A DNA stretch of 7,445 nucleotides from Trueperaceae bacterium (GTDB lineage Bacteria > Deinococcota > Deinococci > Deinococcales > Trueperaceae): contig SKSV01000384.1 of assembly GCA_007122815.1 (NCBI GenBank), positions 1-7,445 on the forward strand. The letters run 5' to 3'. Below are positions 1 through 6,162 of this stretch, piece by piece. The position numbers were made by a program, and so were the translations under genes. Within the stretch, counting starts at the first letter, position 1; every line of letters begins with the position of its first letter. The notes beneath the pieces were generated by a model. The model had not been told where the DNA came from. It worked only from the letters and a program-made list of their open reading frames with translations, and did not search any database.

Positions 1-36
1 GCAACCGCCGCCGAGGCCGGGCGTCACCGGAGCAGC

Positions 37-58
37 GCTTGACCGCAGCTTGACACGG
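37..58. promoter_or_regulatory. Tandem GCTTGAC direct repeats, 11-bp period, upstream of the SHOCT gene
   Basis: GCTTGAC occurs at 37-43 and again at 48-54, so the two copies start exactly 11 bp apart. The second copy reads into a perfect TTGACA hexamer (50-55). Direct repeats spaced one helical turn apart are typical sites for OmpR/PhoB-type response regulators, and TTGACA could also serve as a -35 box. No good -10 lies 16-18 bp downstream of TTGACA, which weakens the simple promoter reading. The regulator reading is inference from spacing only. Confidence 0.25.
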
Positions 59-86
59 CCGCAACGAGAGCCGAACCCCCCGCGTC

Positions 87-92
87 TATCCT
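87..92 (+). promoter_or_regulatory. Possible -10 box for the SHOCT-DUF305 transcript
   Basis: TATCCT at 87-92 fits the TANNNT pattern and would place the transcription start near 99, just before the ribosome binding site of the first gene. No convincing -35 lies at normal distance; the nearest TTGACA ends 31 bp upstream. If real, this promoter would need an activator or another sigma factor. The call rests on a single hexamer. Confidence 0.25.
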
Positions 93-110
93 AGCTACGA
101 GGTGATGCTC

Positions 111-365
111 ATGGTTATGACGCCAGGTTGGATGGGATGGGGGGGTATCCTAGGCATGCTGCTCTGGTTGCTGCTGCTGGTGCTGGTGGTGGTGGCTGCC
201 ATCGCGCTCGCCCGTGCCCTCTTGCCGAGCTCGGGTGAACCCTCGCGCGGCGACCAGTCCCTCGAGACGCTGCGCGAGCGCTTCGCGCGCGGCGAGATAG
301 ATGACGAGGAGTACGCGCGTCGGCGCGCCACGCTTGAGAACCGACACCAAGGAGTCAAGACATGA
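111..365 (+). CDS. Small membrane protein with C-terminal SHOCT motif
   Basis: An 84-residue protein with a Gly/Trp/Met-rich N-terminus, one strongly hydrophobic segment (about residues 13-33, mostly Leu/Val) and a short charged C-terminal tail. The tail (about 50-77) contains LRERFARGEIDDEEYARRR, a clear SHOCT motif (short C-terminal domain, thought to mediate oligomerisation or contacts). The start at 111 is chosen because GAGGTGAT at 99-106 is an eight-base match to the anti-Shine-Dalgarno sequence at correct spacing; a GTG at 102 and ATGs at 105 and 117 are alternatives. The stop overlaps the next start as ATGA, so the two genes are probably translationally coupled. From general knowledge, tiny TM-SHOCT proteins of this type are often found beside heavy-metal and DUF305 genes, but their biochemical role is not established. 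It is probably a membrane partner of the DUF305 protein (inference). Confidence 0.8.
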   Translation: MVMTPGWMGWGGILGMLLWLLLLVLVVVAAIALARALLPSSGEPSRGDQSLETLRERFARGEIDDEEYARRRATLENRHQGVKT

Positions 366-1327
366 CCGATACCCTCAGAAGACCAACCCTAGCTCTAGTG
401 CTCGTCATCGGGCTGGCGCTCGTGGCCTTGGCCCTAGCACAAGGCGGCATGCGACACGGAGCCCCCGACTCGCGTGCGGCGCCTGGCGCCATGCACGGTG
501 GCCCGGGGATGCAAGGCATCGTCGACGAGGCCGGCTTCCTCACGCACATGATCCCGCACCATCAGGAGGCCGTCGACAGCGCCTCGCACCTCCTGACTCT
601 CACGGAGCGCCCAGAGCTGCGGACGCTGCTCCAGGAGATCGTCGCGAGCCAGAGCGCGGAGATAGAGCAGATGCGCTCGTGGCTGGATCGTTGGCATCCC
701 GGGACCGAGCCGAGCGAGGCCTACGTGCCGATGATGCGTGACCTCTCGGGAGAGAGCGTGGAGGTCCAGGAGCAGGCGTTCCTGGAGGACATGTTGATGC
801 ATCACATGATGGCGGTCCGGGACGCGCGCATGCTCCTGGCGCAGGGGCTGGCCGAGAACCAGGAGGTCGCTGACCTGGCCCGCAGCATCGTCAGCGAGCA
901 GACTCGCGAGATGCTTCTCATGCAGGGTTGGCTGGCCGAGTGGTTCGACGTGCCGGCAATGGGTGCGATGGGGCCCGGGCGAGCGAACGGCATGGGCATG
1001 ATGGCCGGCGCCGGGACCGGCCGGATGGGTATGAACGCGACCGGCATGGGTGCGACCGGCATGCACGGAACCGGCATGGGTGCGACCGGCATGCACGCGA
1101 CCGGCATGGGTGCGATGCGCGGCCGCGCCGCAGCGGAGGCCTTCGACACCAGCGTCGTCCGCGCGCTGGCGGACGCCTTCCTGGCGGGAGCCGGCGGGGG
1201 TGGAGAGGTGACCGACGTGGTGGGTCCGCAGGTCACGTACAGGGTCACGTTCGTGCGCGGGGAGGAAGCGGGTGTGCTGCTCGTGGACGCGCGCACGGGT
1301 GAGGTTCAGCTGGAGAGCGAACGCTGA
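362..1327 (+). CDS. Secreted two-module DUF305 protein with Met/His-rich repeat linker and PepSY-like C-terminus
   Basis: A 321-residue exported protein. Residues 1-26 form a signal peptide (basic n-region, Leu/Val/Ala core, ALA cleavage site before Gln27). Two DUF305 (ferritin-like helical) modules follow: the first has HMIPHH at 62-67, the second DMLMHH at 143-148, each followed by the usual helix and a second helix rich in Glu and Met. Residues about 199-256 are a Gly/Met/His-rich linker with 13 Met, including five ATGM(G/H) pentapeptides. The last ~60 residues end in a YRVTFV...GVLLVDARTGEVQ stretch (293-316) that resembles a PepSY beta element. DUF305 proteins such as cyanobacterial CopM bind copper outside the cytoplasm, and Met/His clusters are typical Cu(I)/Cu(II) ligands. 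A role as a periplasmic or extracellular copper buffer is therefore likely, though not proven. AAGGAG at 349-354 sets the start, and the ATGA overlap links it to the SHOCT gene. The PepSY assignment is tentative. Confidence 0.85.
   Translation: MTDTLRRPTLALVLVIGLALVALALAQGGMRHGAPDSRAAPGAMHGGPGMQGIVDEAGFLTHMIPHHQEAVDSASHLLTLTERPELRTLLQEIVASQSAEIEQMRSWLDRWHPGTEPSEAYVPMMRDLSGESVEVQEQAFLEDMLMHHMMAVRDARMLLAQGLAENQEVADLARSIVSEQTREMLLMQGWLAEWFDVPAMGAMGPGRANGMGMMAGAGTGRMGMNATGMGATGMHGTGMGATGMHATGMGAMRGRAAAEAFDTSVVRALADAFLAGAGGGGEVTDVVGPQVTYRVTFVRGEEAGVLLVDARTGEVQLESER
1037..1111 (+). repeat. Five tandem 15-bp units encoding ATGM(G/H) pentapeptides
   Basis: Five in-frame 15-bp units (starting at 1037, 1052, 1067, 1082 and 1097) share the core ACCGGCATG. 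The units alternate in their last codon, ending in GGT (Gly) or CAC (His), so the higher-order period is 30 bp. The third unit begins GGA instead of GCG. Each unit adds one Met, and every second unit one His. The near-identity of the units at DNA level indicates recent tandem duplication, and the array length may vary between strains. Confidence 0.9.
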
Positions 1328-1366
1328 AGGTCTGCAAGGCGACCGAACCAGCGTTGCTCTCTGAGC

Positions 1367-1372
1367 TAGCCT
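1367..1372 (+). promoter_or_regulatory. Possible -10 box for a leaderless transcript of the FN3/discoidin gene
   Basis: TAGCCT lies exactly 5 bases before the ATG at 1378, and no ribosome binding site separates them. This is the arrangement described for leaderless genes of Deinococcus, where a TANNNT box sits about six bases before the start codon and transcription begins at or next to the A of ATG. No good -35 is seen. The upstream DUF305 gene ends only 50 bp away, so read-through from it is an alternative. Confidence 0.3.
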
Positions 1373-1377
1373 GCCGC

Positions 1378-2205
1378 ATGCTTCGATCCAGACCCTTGGA
1401 GGCGCTGCCGAGCGCGAGCCTGATCGCGGTCATGCTCGCGCTCGGCGTGCTCGCCCACGCCGAGCCGCTGATGGCTCAGCCGCTCGAACCGCTCGTAACG
1501 CATCCGATCGAGGTCAGCGACCTGACCTCCAGCTCCGCTACGCTTCACGTGACCACGGATGTCGACCTCGCCTGCGTGGTGGTGTTCGGCCAGGACGAGG
1601 GCTTCGGCTACCTGGCGCTCGACCTGGACATGGGCGGCGCCGCCCACCGCGATCACGAGGTGGTGATGCGAGGCCTGGAGCCCGACACCACGTACGTGTT
1701 CCGGATGCAGGGCTCGGCACCTGACGGGACCTTCTACGCCAGCGAGGTGTACACCTTCGCTACACCCGCGGCCGACGCCGACCAAGACCGAGGGTGGCGC
1801 AACGTGGCCACCGAGGCCGCGGGCGCCCGCGTGGTGGATGTCAGCAGCGAGTTCGGACCTGCCTTCAGCGCCGAACACGCCATCGACGGCGATCCGAGCA
1901 GCGAGTGGTCCTCGCGCGGCGACGGCGACGACGCACTTCTCACGATCGAGCTCCCGGAGACGGTCGCCTTCGTGGGGTTCGGAGCGTGGTCCCGCACCAT
2001 GGGCAGCAGCGCCGAGATCGTTCGCTTCGAGGTCGAGACCGACGCTGGCGAGGTGTTCGGGCCCTTCGAGCTGCCCTCCGCACGGGAGAGCTTCTCGTTC
2101 GAGGCTCGCGGCGAGGCCCGGCGCTTCACCCTACGGGTGGTCGAGTCTAGCGGCGGCAACACCGGCCTGATCGAGTTCGCCGTGTTCGTGGAGGACGGCG
2201 GCTAG
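1378..2205 (+). CDS. Secreted protein with fibronectin type III-like and discoidin (F5/8 type C)-like domains
   Basis: A 275-residue protein. A long signal peptide runs over residues 1-33 with candidate cleavage sites after AHA28 or LMA33. Residues about 42-130 look like a fibronectin type III / purple-acid-phosphatase N-terminal fold (beta-rich, with LEPDTTYVFRM near its end). Residues about 142-272 resemble an F5/8 type C (discoidin, galactose-binding-like) domain, seen in AIDGDPSSEW at 168-177, the ...LTIELPE strand and the final LRVVESSGGNTGLIEFAVF strands. No catalytic residues or membrane anchor are evident, so it is probably a surface or periplasmic carbohydrate- or protein-binding module. 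A TTG at 1354 extends the frame by eight residues, but the ATG at 1378 gives the better signal peptide and has a -10-like box just upstream. Any connection with copper is by position only. Domain calls are from pattern recognition. Confidence 0.75.
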   Translation: MLRSRPLEALPSASLIAVMLALGVLAHAEPLMAQPLEPLVTHPIEVSDLTSSSATLHVTTDVDLACVVVFGQDEGFGYLALDLDMGGAAHRDHEVVMRGLEPDTTYVFRMQGSAPDGTFYASEVYTFATPAADADQDRGWRNVATEAAGARVVDVSSEFGPAFSAEHAIDGDPSSEWSSRGDGDDALLTIELPETVAFVGFGAWSRTMGSSAEIVRFEVETDAGEVFGPFELPSARESFSFEARGEARRFTLRVVESSGGNTGLIEFAVFVEDGG

Positions 2206-2287
2206 GCCTCCGGGAACGCAGCTAGGCTCACCCCACATCCGGTAGCGATGAGTTGAGCTTGACCCCTCGAGATTGCGGAGTGGCTCC

Positions 2288-2887
2288 GTGACGACCGTCT
2301 CTCACGCCCTCATCGCCGCTGCGGTGGGCACCGCGGCGAAGGCTCCCAAGCGCCTCGTAGTCGCCGCAGCGCTCGGCGGTGGCGTGCCTGACCTGCCGCT
2401 GGCGCTCCTGACGGGCTGGACCATGCTGCGCACGCCGTCGCTAGAGGCAGCCCACGACCACATGCACTGGGCGTTCGAGCACGACCGCCTCTGGATAGTG
2501 GCGCACAACGTCCCGCACAGCTTGGTGGTGTTAGGGGTCGTGGCCCTGCTCGGAGGAGGCCTCTGGAGCCGGGGGCGCGCCGGTGGCGTCCATCAGTTGA
2601 CATGTCGCGGCGCATGGCTGCTCTGGTTCTCGCTAGGGGCAACGCTGCACACGCTCGTCGACATCGCAACTCACGTCGACGACGGGCCCCGCTTCCTGTT
2701 CCCCCTGTCGTCCCTGGTGCAGCTAACCGGTCCGGTCAGCTACTGGGACCCAGCACACGGAGGGGCCGTGTTCAGGTGGCTCGAGGTCGCTTTGGGCGTG
2801 CTGTTGGCCGCCTACCTTGGCTGGACGTGGTGGCGGTGTCGAGTGCCGGGGCGTGGTTGGCACTGCCGCGATAGACTGGTGGCGTGA
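2288..2887 (+). CDS. Multi-pass membrane protein, putative YdjM-like metal-dependent hydrolase
   Basis: A 199-residue hydrophobic protein with about four membrane segments. Conserved-looking polar residues within the segments are His6, Pro34-Asp35 (VPDLP), His73/His77 (AHNVPHS), and His121/Asp125/His129 (LHTLVDIATH). This H...PD...H...HS...H..xD...H spacing is the pattern of the YdjM / LexA-binding inner-membrane putative metal-dependent hydrolase group, whose true activity is poorly known. The start is a GTG at 2288, preceded by GCGGAG (2275-2280) at seven bases; a TTG at 2273 would add five residues but has no better ribosome site. The gene ends immediately before the CsoR-type operator, so its 3' end probably contains part of the copZ promoter. 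Whether it belongs to the copper system is unknown; the 82-bp gap before it and the operator after it suggest a separate unit. The family call is moderately sure, the function is not. Confidence 0.65.
   Translation: MTTVSHALIAAAVGTAAKAPKRLVVAAALGGGVPDLPLALLTGWTMLRTPSLEAAHDHMHWAFEHDRLWIVAHNVPHSLVVLGVVALLGGGLWSRGRAGGVHQLTCRGAWLLWFSLGATLHTLVDIATHVDDGPRFLFPLSSLVQLTGPVSYWDPAHGGAVFRWLEVALGVLLAAYLGWTWWRCRVPGRGWHCRDRLVA
2872..2877 (+). promoter_or_regulatory. Possible -10 box of the copZ-csoR-copA promoter
   Basis: TAGACT, inside the 3' end of the preceding gene, matches four of six positions of the consensus -10 and would put the transcription start near 2884, so that the operator covers the first transcribed bases. 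A TTGGCA at 2857-2862 is a good -35 by sequence but is only 9 bp upstream, so the two do not pair in the usual way. A promoter somewhere at 2850-2890 is expected from the operator position. The exact boxes are uncertain. Confidence 0.3.
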
Positions 2888-2908
2888 ACCCACCCCAAGT
2901 GGGGGGCC
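2888..2908. promoter_or_regulatory. CsoR-type operator before copZ
   Basis: The segment contains CCCACCCCAAGTGGGGGG (2889-2906). Compared, from memory, with the M. tuberculosis CsoR operator core CCCACCCCCAGTGGGGTGGG, the first 18 positions differ at only two. It has the expected C-tract, short AGT centre and G-tract of CsoR sites and lies about 50 bp before copZ, whose operon encodes a CsoR. Copper-free CsoR should bind here and block transcription, and Cu(I) loading should release it. No second copy with both arms is seen in the window. Confidence 0.8.
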
Positions 2909-2956
2909 GCCCGGCGCACGAGGCGCGCTTGCGCGGGCCGGACGGAGGAGGAGAGT

Positions 2957-3157
2957 ATGACCCACCTAGAGGTGAAAGGCATGTCTTGCGATCACTGCTC
3001 GGCTGCGGTGAAGCGCGCCCTGGAAGCAGTCCCGGGAGTCGAGAGCGCGACCGTCGACCTAGGCGCAGGTAGCGCCAGCGTGGCCGGCTCGGCGCCCCTC
3101 GAAGCCCTCCTCGAAGCCGTCTCCGAAGAGGGCTACACCGCCACACCGGCATCGTGA
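2957..3157 (+). CDS. copZ: CopZ-like Cu(I) metallochaperone
   Basis: A 66-residue single heavy-metal-associated (HMA) domain, the normal CopZ/Atx1 size. The metal loop is GMSCDHC with Cys11 and Cys14, on a beta-alpha-beta-beta-alpha-beta ferredoxin-like fold; GYTATPAS at the end supplies the Tyr typical of Cu(I) chaperones. It is cytosolic and should deliver Cu(I) to the N-terminal HMA domains or the transport site of CopA and to CsoR. A strong purine-rich ribosome site (GGAGGAGGAG, 2944-2953) precedes the ATG. The stop overlaps the csoR GTG start as GTGA. It is the first gene after the CsoR operator, so it should be induced by copper. Confidence 0.93.
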   Translation: MTHLEVKGMSCDHCSAAVKRALEAVPGVESATVDLGAGSASVAGSAPLEALLEAVSEEGYTATPAS

Positions 3158-3546
3158 CCCCGCCCACGAGTGGGTCCCGAGCGGCCAAGGCCGCCCAGGC
3201 TCCGAACGCGCGCGAGGTGGCCTACGAGAGCGGAAGCGGCGTGGCAGCCGGACTCGCGGAGCACTCGGCATGCCTCCGGCTCGACTCAGAGGTACGCGCG
3301 GACTCCGCTCGTCGGCTCAGGAGCGTGCGCGGTCACGTCGAAGGTGTCCTGCGCATGCTCGAGGACCCCAACGTCTACTGTGTCGACGTGCTGAAGCAGG
3401 TCAGCGCGGTCCAAGGCGCACTTCGCAAGGTGAGCGACGGCGTACTCCGCGCTCACGTGCGTGATCACGTCGCCACCGCGGCCGCGCGCGGCGACACCGA
3501 ACACCTCGTCGACGAGCTCATGGAAGCGCTCAAGTACAAGGCTTGA
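3154..3546 (+). CDS. csoR: CsoR-family copper-sensing repressor with Cys-His-His metal site
   Basis: A 130-residue all-helical CsoR/RcnR family (DUF156) protein. The core starts near residue 44; SVRGHVEGVLRMLEDP (57-72) and YCVDVLKQVSAVQGAL (75-90) are family hallmarks. Ligands by alignment to M. tuberculosis CsoR are Cys76 (C36) and His101 (H61), but the third, C65, is His105 here. Second-shell Tyr75 and Glu121 are retained. This Cys-His-His set matches what I recall for Thermus thermophilus CsoR and resembles the C-H-H part of the Ni/Co sensor RcnR. Context (CsoR-like operator, copZ before, copA after) argues for copper sensing. The GTG start overlaps copZ (GTGA) but lacks a clear ribosome site and gives a ~40-residue extension containing His37 and Cys40. 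A GTG at 3241 would give 101 residues, closer to the usual size. The start is therefore uncertain; the family is not. Confidence 0.9.
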   Translation: MTPPTSGSRAAKAAQAPNAREVAYESGSGVAAGLAEHSACLRLDSEVRADSARRLRSVRGHVEGVLRMLEDPNVYCVDVLKQVSAVQGALRKVSDGVLRAHVRDHVATAAARGDTEHLVDELMEALKYKA

Positions 3547-3577
3547 GCCGCCGCGCGCTCGCACTCCCGGATGCCGG

Positions 3578-3594
3578 ACCGAGCAAAGCTCGGT
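3578..3594 (+). promoter_or_regulatory. Perfect hairpin just before the copA ribosome binding site
   Basis: ACCGAGC (3578-3584) and GCTCGGT (3588-3594) are perfect complements around an AAA loop: seven base pairs with five G-C pairs. The hairpin ends one base before the GAGGAA ribosome site (3595-3600) of copA, in the 60-bp csoR-copA gap. No T-tract follows, so it is unlikely to be an intrinsic terminator. It may tune copA translation or protect or process the mRNA, setting CopA level against CopZ and CsoR. The structure is seen; its role is inferred. Confidence 0.5.
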
Positions 3595-3606
3595 GAGGAA
3601 CTGAGC

Positions 3607-6162
3607 ATGGCCGACACGACAACAGGACCGCCGCACGCTGACGACACCCTCCGAGTGAGCGTGCGAGGCATGACTTGCGCAGCCTGCTCCGCACGCGTGG
3701 AACGCACTCTCACGCGCACCGAAGGCGTGAGCGAAGCGAACGTGAACCTAGCCACCGAGCAGGCCACCGTGCGCTTCGATCCCGAACGAACGGCCGCCGA
3801 GGAGCTGCTCGGAGCCATCCGCCGGGCGGGTTACGAACCGGTAGTCGAGGCGAGCGAACTGAGCGTGACCGGGATGACCTGTGCTGCCTGCTCCGCACGG
3901 GTCCAGCGCGCGCTCCGGCGCCTCGACGGCGTGCTGGAGGCCGACGTGAACCTGGCCACCGAGCGCGCCAGCGTTCGTCACCTGCCCGACGCGGCTCCCC
4001 TGAAGCGCCTGATCGAGGTCATAAGGGAGGCCGGCTACGACGTTCTGGAAGGGGCAGAGCGCGAGGACAGGAGCGAGGCCGAGAGGGCGCGCAAGGACGC
4101 CGAGCTCGGCGAACTGCGGCGCTCGCTGTTCATCGCGGCGGTTCTGACGGTGCCGATCTTCGCGCTCGACATGGGCGCGATGATGATCCCCCCGATCGCG
4201 GGCTGGCTCCACTCCTTGCTGCCGATGGAGACCTTGGCCTTCGGCTTCTTCGTGCTCGCTAGCGGCGTCCAGTTCGGTCCCGGCTTGCGCTTCTACCAGA
4301 AGGGCTGGCCGGCGCTGAGGCGCCTGGCGCCCGACATGAACTCGCTCGTGATGATCGGCACCAGTGCCGCGTACGGCTACTCGGTCGTTGCCACCTTCAC
4401 TCCGTGGGTGCTGCCCGCAGGCACCGCACACGTCTACTTCGAGGCCTCTGCCGTTATCGTCACGCTCATCCTCCTAGGAAGGTACCTGGAGGCCATGGCC
4501 AGAGGGCGGACGGGCAACGCCATCCGCGCTCTGATGTCGCTCCAATCGCGCACGGCGCGCATCGTGCGCAGCGGCCAGGAGCTCGAGGTCGACGTCGGCG
4601 AGGTCCGGCACGGCGACGAGGTGCTCGTGCGCCCTGGTGAGCGGCTACCCGTCGACGGCGTAGTGACCGCTGGCGAGTCCTACGTAGACGAGTCGATGAT
4701 CACCGGAGAACCGATCCCCGTCGCGAAGCGCAGCGGAGACGGAGTGGTCGGCGGCACCATCAACACCACCGGGGCGCTGCGCTTCGAGGCGACGAAGGTC
4801 GGGTCGGAGACCGTGCTGGCACAGATCATCGCGATGGTCGAAGCCGCGCAAGGAGCCAAGCTGCCCATCCAGGCCCTCGTCGACCGCGTGGTCCTGTACT
4901 TCGTGCCGAGCGTACTAGCCCTCGCAACCATAACGTTCGCGGTGTGGATGGTCTTCGGTCCCGAGCCGGCGCTGACGCTGGCGTTGGTGAACACCGTGGC
5001 CGTGCTCATCATCGCCTGCCCCTGCGCAATGGGACTGGCGACACCCACCTCGATCATGGTGGGTACCGGCAAGGCGGCCGAGACGGGCGTGCTCTTCCGG
5101 AACGGCAGCGCCCTGCAGGGCGTCGGCAACGCCAAGGTAGTGGCTTTCGACAAGACGGGCACGCTGACCAAGGGCAAACCCGAGCTGACCGACGTCCACG
5201 TGGTTCCAGGCGAAGACGAGACGCACGTGCTGACGCTGGTGGCCGCGGTGGAGCGAGACTCCGAGCACCCGGTGGCCGGTGCCATCAGCCAGGCGGCCAG
5301 AACGCGTGGGCTGGCGCTGCCGAGCTCGAGCGGCTTCGAGGCCGTGCCCGGCTTCGGGGTCAGCGCCCTGATCGACGGCGAGCACGTCTCGGTGGGCGCC
5401 GAGCGCTTCATGAGCAGGCTCGGCGTCGACACGAGCTCTCTGCGCACGGCGGCGGGCGAGCTCGCCGAAGCCGGCAAGACCACCATGTACGTGGCGGCCG
5501 CCGGTCGCGCGCTCGGTCTGGTCGCCGTGTCCGACCCGCTCAAGCCCTCGACGCCAGCCGCGATAGCGTCGCTGCGCTCTCTCGGCCTGCGCGTCGCCAT
5601 GGTCACCGGCGACGACGAGCGTACGGCACGCGCCATCGCGACACGCCTGGGCATCGACGAGGTTCTCGCCGAGGTCCTCCCCGACGGCAAGGTCGAAGCG
5701 GTGCAGGAACTCCAATCAGACGGCACGAAGGTCGCCTTCGTGGGCGACGGGATCAACGACGCTCCCGCGCTCGCTCAAGCCGACGTCGGGCTGGCGATCG
5801 GCACGGGCACGGACGTCGCCATCGAAGCCGCCGACGTCGTGCTGATGTCGGGTGACCTGCGCAACGTCGTGAACGCCATCGCCTTGTCGAAGGCGACGCT
5901 GCGCAACATCAAGCAGAACCTCTTCTGGGCGTTCGCCTACAACACCATCCTCATCCCGGTGGCTGCAGGCGTCCTCTACCCCTTCATCGGACTGCTGCTC
6001 TCGCCGATGCTGGCAGCCGGCGCCATGGGACTCTCCAGCGTCTTCGTGCTGACCAACGCCCTCAGGCTCAGGCGCTTCCGGCCGCCACTGGCGGCCGACG
6101 TAGGCCAACGGCGTGAGCCCGAGGCGGCGGACACGAGCGGCGCGGCTGCGGTGGCCGCATGA
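3607..6162 (+). CDS. copA: Cu(I)-exporting P1B-1-type ATPase CopA
   Basis: An 851-residue inner-membrane pump that uses ATP to move Cu(I) out of the cytoplasm. Two N-terminal HMA domains each carry GMTCAAC (Cys24/Cys27 and Cys92/Cys95). The catalytic body is complete: eight predicted membrane helices, actuator TGEPIPV, the metal-site motif Cys471-Pro472-Cys473 followed by AMGLATP, phosphorylated Asp515 in DKTGTLT, the nucleotide-domain [15 protein letters not shown], and the hinge [15 protein letters not shown]. The TM7 YN (FAYNTILIP) and TM8 MGLSS residues specific to Cu(I)/Ag(I) pumps are present. Start: ATG 3607 has GAGGAA six bases upstream; an upstream ATG at 3571 would add 12 residues and would place the hairpin and ribosome site inside the coding sequence. 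It follows csoR by 60 bp and overlaps the next DUF305 gene by ATGA. The C-terminal tail of about 30 residues is Ala-rich and probably disordered. Size and motifs are normal for the family. Confidence 0.97.
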   Translation: MADTTTGPPHADDTLRVSVRGMTCAACSARVERTLTRTEGVSEANVNLATEQATVRFDPERTAAEELLGAIRRAGYEPVVEASELSVTGMTCAACSARVQRALRRLDGVLEADVNLATERASVRHLPDAAPLKRLIEVIREAGYDVLEGAEREDRSEAERARKDAELGELRRSLFIAAVLTVPIFALDMGAMMIPPIAGWLHSLLPMETLAFGFFVLASGVQFGPGLRFYQKGWPALRRLAPDMNSLVMIGTSAAYGYSVVATFTPWVLPAGTAHVYFEASAVIVTLILLGRYLEAMARGRTGNAIRALMSLQSRTARIVRSGQELEVDVGEVRHGDEVLVRPGERLPVDGVVTAGESYVDESMITGEPIPVAKRSGDGVVGGTINTTGALRFEATKVGSETVLAQIIAMVEAAQGAKLPIQALVDRVVLYFVPSVLALATITFAVWMVFGPEPALTLALVNTVAVLIIACPCAMGLATPTSIMVGTGKAAETGVLFRNGSALQGVGNAKVVAFDKTGTLTKGKPELTDVHVVPGEDETHVLTLVAAVERDSEHPVAGAISQAARTRGLALPSSSGFEAVPGFGVSALIDGEHVSVGAERFMSRLGVDTSSLRTAAGELAEAGKTTMYVAAAGRALGLVAVSDPLKPSTPAAIASLRSLGLRVAMVTGDDERTARAIATRLGIDEVLAEVLPDGKVEAVQELQSDGTKVAFVGDGINDAPALAQADVGLAIGTGTDVAIEAADVVLMSGDLRNVVNAIALSKATLRNIKQNLFWAFAYNTILIPVAAGVLYPFIGLLLSPMLAAGAMGLSSVFVLTNALRLRRFRPPLAADVGQRREPEAADTSGAAAVAA

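Noticed and set aside
130..155. G-tract plus GTATCC near 139-151 resembling half of a CsoR operator
   Set aside because: There is no matching C-tract arm, and the site lies inside the SHOCT coding sequence encoding Gly/Trp residues.
434..1096. Minus-strand His/Gly-rich open frame opposite the DUF305 gene
   Set aside because: It is the mirror of the Met/His repeat codons of the plus-strand gene. It has no plausible ribosome site or family resemblance, while the plus-strand frame has a signal peptide and DUF305 motifs.
1037..1111. Short regular repeats that could suggest a CRISPR-like array
   Set aside because: The units are 15 bp, in frame, without unique spacers, and encode a pentapeptide repeat.
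2190..2211. GGAGG...CCTCC hairpin around the stop codon of the FN3/discoidin gene
   Set aside because: The stem is only five pairs with mismatches inside and no T-tract; such weak stems are common by chance in GC-rich DNA.
2909..2938. Bulged stem GCCCG(G)CGC / GCGCGGGC in the copZ leader
   Set aside because: Eight pairs with a bulge and a 13-base loop are expected by chance at this base composition; no riboswitch motif is recognisable.
3571..3606. Upstream ATG at 3571 as the copA start
   Set aside because: The ATG at 3607 has GAGGAA at ideal spacing. Starting at 3571 would put that ribosome site and the perfect hairpin inside the coding region.
4680..5756. Long minus-strand open frame of 358 codons opposite copA
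   Set aside because: It lies wholly antisense to an intact, motif-complete copA. Its low-complexity Ser/Ala/Thr/Arg composition is what high-GC antisense frames give, and it shows no domain.
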